This document shows, in pieces, positions 60,241 to 64,000 of a DNA stretch of 64,000 bases. The stretch lies in contig NC_052508.1 in NCBI RefSeq assembly GCF_014356525.2, positions 47,285,858 through 47,349,857 of the forward strand. Reading direction: 5' to 3'. Each line of letters opens with the position of its first letter. The first letter of the stretch is position 1. The position numbers and the translations under genes were made by a program. The notes under the pieces are model-generated. The model was not told the origin of the DNA, ran no database searches, and saw nothing but the letters and a program-made list of their open reading frames with translations. This DNA comes from Nilaparvata lugens (taxonomy: Eukaryota; Arthropoda; Insecta; Hemiptera; Delphacidae).

Positions 60241-60739
60241 GAATACTCGGTTCTTCATACTGGGCATCTCCGGCGAAATAGTGTAATTACAGGCCACTTC
60301 CCTGGAAAGATAGAGTATAGAGGAGACCAAGTGCAGGTATTGCAGATACAGTCCCTCCCATCACATGCAGATAAACATGCATGGCTGCATGCAGAGTTGC
60401 AGAGCAGAGCAGAGCAGAGTGTGACGGATGCGAAATAAGTTGGCAAATAAGTGTGGTTTGCGCCATACGTGTCGGAATGCAACCTCACTGATGCCTGATG
60501 GGATGCCATGCTTGCAGGCAACTTGATGAAGTGTAGCACCATACACCATGCACCTGCATCCACTATACAAATTGAATGTACAACATCTGAAGAGAAAATA
60601 CTGATAGTTACATGTCCTTCATTTCACAAGTCTTCAAAAAAGAAGAGGAATTTGGCTTATGTTTCTTGTTTATAATACTGTATTCCATTGATATCATGTA
60701 TAAATAAATAAATATGAATTTTGAAGTTATAGAAAAAGG
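60241..60739. other. Unannotated DNA
   Basis: A GCAGAGCAGAGCAGAGCAGA run lies near 60398-60420, and ATAAATAAATAAATATG at about 60699-60715 could be the A-rich end of an older retroelement. The minus-strand frames at 60255-60570 have no recognisable motif. Confidence 0.4.
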
Positions 60740-62243
60740 TTTTGTGATACTAAAAGTATGATTATCATAAATCATAGACTTCTGATACGGAAACTGAAAG
60801 TGTTAGGATTTTGTGTAACAATGGTTAATCTTCTACAGAGTTATCTGGAGGCAAGAATACAGTATATCAAGATTTACAATTTCAAATCAGAATGCTTTGA
60901 GTGTACATCAGGGGTTCCTCAGGGCTCTAACCTTGGTCCACTTCCATTTCTTTTGTTTATTAATGATCTATCATCTACCATCAGTGAATCTTCATGCCTT
61001 CTGTATGCAGATGATGTAAAATTATATTAAGAAATCAATTATCAAAGAGATTGCTATGATTTGCAGAGGGATATTGATAGTCTGTCTAGATGGTGTGATG
61101 AAAATGGACTAAAAATGAATGTGAATAAATGTAAATTCATAAGTTTCACTCGGCAGTCCTCCACTCATGCAGGTGTATATTTTATAAATGGTATTCCATT
61201 GGAAAAGGTGGAGTCGTTCAAGGACCTTGGAGTAGTATTCAGCCCAGACCTTTCTTTCAATTCACATATGATTACATAGCTAACAGAGCCAATCAACAGA
61301 TGGGTTTCATTTTGAGGACATGCTCGCCCTTCACTGATGTAGTACCTCTGCTACTCTTATACAAATCAATTGTGAGGAGTCTATTAGAGTATGCATGCGA
61401 AGTATGGAATCCTTATCATAATGAACAGATTCACCTTCTAGAACGCTTGCAAATCAAATTTTTGAGATGTATGTATTATAAAAAGCACAGGGTTTTCTGT
61501 CCCTTTGATTACCCAACCAACTCCCTCAGAAGTATGTTCAATATTAAATCAATGAAAGTAAGACGTGATGTTAAATTACTTGTTTTTCTGTACAATCTGT
61601 TAAATAATAGAATTGATTCTTCCTACCTGCTTTCTAAAATTAACATATCTATAAATACCATTGCTCGACGTTCTGGATTTTCATTTCATATTTCTCGCTC
61701 CAGAACGGTAAGACATTATACCTTTCCTTCAAGTAGAGCTCAAAGAATTTTCAATACTTATTCAGAGCACTTGGACATCTTCTGGTTCTCCCTCTCCAAA
61801 TTCCGAAGGAATTAATTAGTTAATTAATTAATTATGAATTAGTCTTGTAGTATGTGGTCCATCATTTCGTGATTTGCGCTTGCATTTCTTTTATTCAATT
61901 ATCCTCATAAAGGCTAGTGGTAGTACATTACACAGACACTTTTTTTCCTCTTGTCTATATACTAGTAATGATTATAGTTTACTGAGGTATGTCTGCATTT
62001 TTTCTTATTGAATTCAGTTAAGGTATTTTTATTATTCTATATACAACTGTATATATTTCTTCTATTTTTCGTCTTATTTCATTCTCTTAATTTTATAATT
62101 AGCTATTTTTATAATTTATTATTTTCTCATATTTTCTATCTTCTTTTTATTGAAAATTGTATTATGTTGGAAATTATTGTATAGTGTGGAGGAGGCAAAA
62201 TGGGTTTTTTACCTGTTGTCTCCATAAATAAATAAATAAATTA
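60740..62243 (+). mobile_element. 5'-truncated LINE (Jockey/CR1-like) with ATAA-repeat tail
   Basis: The element comprises a broken reverse transcriptase (60752-61815), about 400 bp of 3' untranslated sequence, and the end GTGGAGGAGGCAAAATGGG..TGTTGTCTCC followed by ATAAATAAATAAATAA (62224-62241). The 5' boundary is approximate. No convincing target-site duplication was found. Confidence 0.8.
60752..61815 (+). pseudogene. Non-LTR reverse transcriptase, polymerase to C-terminus, inactivated
   Basis: Conserved blocks appear in order: INHRLLIRKLKVLGF (start of the fingers/palm region), SGVPQGSNLGPLPFLLFIND (block containing the PQG motif), LLYADDVKLY (catalytic YADD), then LQRDIDSLSRWCDENGLKMN and KCKFISFTR, and the thumb/C-terminal LEYACEVWNPYHNEQIHLLE followed by RLQIKFLR. 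A TAA directly after VKLY (61028-61030) interrupts the frame in phase. A frameshift near 61270-61279 separates FNSHMIT from ANRANQQMGFILR. The endonuclease domain is missing. The enzyme would have copied LINE RNA at a nicked target, but this copy cannot. Confidence 0.9.
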
Positions 62244-62989
62244 TCCAAAAAAGAAATGTGATTGTGACACAGCAACTATAGAATACTTCCCATTGAATTT
62301 ACAAAACTTCTAAGAAAAGTTGAAGAAAATCTCTTGAGATGTCAGGCTTTTGTTTTCACATATCAATCAGTTGAAAAGGATTGGAGTTGATGACGTGATG
62401 GTGATTGCAGTTAGTACTCCCTCTTTATTAGATGGATGAACAGATGTAAATTTCATATTTGTACGCTGTTGATCAGTCAATTAATGCAAAGCAACGCTTA
62501 TTCATTAATAATATTCTCAACATGTCGATCATGAAATTAATCAAAATGGAGAAGAAGGAAAGTAAGGTTTTGAACGAGCTCAGTCGGTTTCTTGTTTCCA
62601 ATTTCATTTAATTCATGGAGTATTTACTATATTATAGAATCACTATTTCCTTTAATGATACGTTCGGTTTCGATTAGTCATCCCATCTTCTTCTATAATT
62701 TATAATAAGAGAGAGTGTTTGTTTGCATCAAAACATGTCAACTTGTGGATTGCATACCGGAAAAACGGGAATGATTTAGATCTTCAAATTTTGCACATAG
62801 ATTCTAAAAATATCAATATCATGCACCTCGAAGCCCAAATTTCAATTTTCCTTCCAGATTTTTCAGAATTAATGTTCAAATGTCATTCATGCTACATAAA
62901 GTTCCAAACGGCATACATTGTTGTAGGCCTAAAATGTGTTTTTATAAGGAGGTTATAATGTGGCTACAACATTCAATTTATTGTCTTGC
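62244..62989. other. Unannotated AT-rich DNA, part probably dispersed repeat
   Basis: 62700-62960 (ATTGCATACCGGAAAAACGG, GCACCTCGAAGCCCAA, CATACATTGTTGTAGGCCTA) has the look of a degenerate dispersed repeat I have seen in arthropod sequence, but no partner copy in this window confirms it. Confidence 0.3.
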
Positions 62990-63062
62990 GGAGCTCGTAG
63001 CGTAATGGCAGAGCACTAGCTTTCGGAACAACAGTTCCTAGGTTCGAATCCCGATTCTTCCA
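62990..63062 (+). tRNA. tRNA-shaped pseudogene or SINE head
   Basis: The 72-nt body plus A73 lines up with tRNA numbering: an A-box-like TAGCGTAATGG, T33, bases 34-36 TCG, and a perfect B box GGTTCGAATCC with TTCGAAT at 54-60. It is followed by a run of seven T (63064-63070), as in a polymerase III terminator. The stems are largely unpaired, however: the acceptor has only three to four of seven pairs, the T-stem three of five including a G-T, the D-stem two, and the anticodon stem none in the canonical register. A working tRNA-Arg is therefore unlikely. A decayed tRNA or a promoter-bearing SINE head fits better. Confidence 0.5.
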
Positions 63063-63070
63063 ATTTTTTT

Positions 63071-63432
63071 GTTCTTAATTTTTTTCCTCGAAACTTATTA
63101 TAAATTATTTTTTCATTACAATTGAACTTGGATTTCATCAAATATTTAATGTAAAATTTTCATGCTGTATCATTGAAGTTCATAAGAAAAACATGAATAG
63201 ATCATAATAAAATTAGTAATACTATTTGTATTCTTCAGTTTTAATGTACTATCAGACACAAATTAGGAGTGGAACGAATATTGTAGATATTTTGTTTGGT
63301 ATTGGGGAAACAAATGGCTGCCTCATTCAAATTGAGGAGGATCTAATCGATACCATAAAATTGATGTATTGAAAAAATCAATAGGCCCATGATACTGTGA
63401 GGTTTTCAAGTATTATGTCTTCTTCAGTTATC
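63071..63432. other. Unannotated AT-rich DNA
   Basis: Nothing recognisable. Confidence 0.45.
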
Positions 63433-64000
63433 TTTACTATAATAAAGGAAAGAACTAATAGCTTATACATGTAAGGAATAGGAAAATTATGTTTGACGTA
63501 TCATCACATCTGAACTACTGAACTGATTAATTGAAATTTTGCATATATATTCTTAATTAACCGATGATGGTTATGAGCCTATTTTCAATTCTTCAAGATT
63601 TCATTATGTCAAGTTTTCAATTTGTCATCCTTCAGTTGTTGTATAGAAACAGCTGAACATTTCTTTTAAAAGGGAGATTAGATGATAGGTATGATTGGGG
63701 ATCCTATTCGAATAAAAATAACTGATTTTCTGTCGCATCAAAATTTTGGCCCGCCATTTTTAATCCAACTTCATTTTTTAAAATTGGAAGGTAGTCATAT
63801 AAAACATGATTTCGATACAGAATTTTAAGAGAAAATAAATGGTGAAAACCGTACCGATTTTTCAAACCGTTCAAAATATATTCTTATTCAAAGATACTGA
63901 TAAAGCATCCATCTATCCATCATCTATAGCCTACTATAATAATGTAAAGAACTGGCTTATACACGTGTACGGGATAGGAAAATTATGGTTGACGCATCAT
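63433..64000 (+). repeat. Two successive starts of one dispersed repeat, running off the window
   Basis: CTATAATAAAGGAAAGAACT..CTTATACATG..GGAATAGGAAAATTATG followed by TTGACGTATCATCAC at 63437 recurs as CTATAATAATGTAAAGAACT..CTTATACACG..GGGATAGGAAAATTATG and TTGACGCATCAT at 63933. The second copy is cut by the window end. The intervening part (about 63650-63815) matches 36412-36648 in inverted orientation. The repeat is non-coding and of unknown class. Confidence 0.65.

Noticed and set aside
62990..63062. Functional tRNA-Arg(TCG)
   Set aside because: Length and boxes fit, but acceptor, D, anticodon and T stems are mostly unpaired.

Overview
This window looks like intergenic or intronic DNA from an arthropod nuclear genome, most plausibly an insect. 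It is AT-rich and has almost no long open reading frames. It contains degraded Tc1/mariner transposases, 5'-truncated non-LTR retrotransposons (LINEs) with target-site duplications, a tRNA-derived SINE, small inverted-repeat elements and long purine-rich simple-sequence tracts. Several repeats resemble ones I associate with hemipterans (planthopper or aphid type). That assignment comes from memory and is weak. I see no intact host protein-coding gene in the 64 kb.

Left part (1-20 kb): a tandem/inverted repeat block (571-1316), a repeat tail ending in GTGA/GTCA runs (1575-1736), a probable SINE on the minus strand (1765-1935), a small inverted-repeat element (7785-7933), a frameshifted LINE reverse-transcriptase C-terminus on the minus strand (9640-10125), and a 1.5 kb purine-rich tract (13.55-15.08 kb) split by a short minus-strand LINE insertion with a 9-bp target duplication.

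Middle (20-46 kb) is the most structured part. At 20491-21278 lies a fold-back element built from two inverted copies of the 3' end of a DD41D-like mariner transposase; both strands encode the same C-terminal motif. At 29542-30887 is a full-length but dead DD41D (rosa-type) Tc1/mariner element with TA duplications, recognisable terminal repeats and about three frameshifts. A large inverted repeat has arms at 31920-35533 and 42286-44107. The left arm carries two insertions (a LINE and a second repeat) that the right arm lacks, so the right arm preserves both empty sites. At 45.2-46.4 kb are a MITE-like hairpin element and a 77-bp near-perfect inverted repeat.

Right part (46-64 kb): a GC-rich candidate exon with a good splice donor (49113-49706), a LINE tail with a target duplication (55153-55314), a second purine-rich tract with a 200-bp-scale tandem duplication (59.3-60.2 kb), a LINE with a broken reverse transcriptase (60740-62243), a tRNA-shaped sequence (62990-63062), and copies of a repeat that also occurs inverted near 36.5 kb.

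Possible host-gene traces are limited to two candidate exons (28411-28505 and 49113-49706), supported only by start, initiator or splice-site context. Everything else that can be read is mobile-element debris, and no genes here act together in a pathway. The value of the window is its layered record of insertions, inversions and decay.
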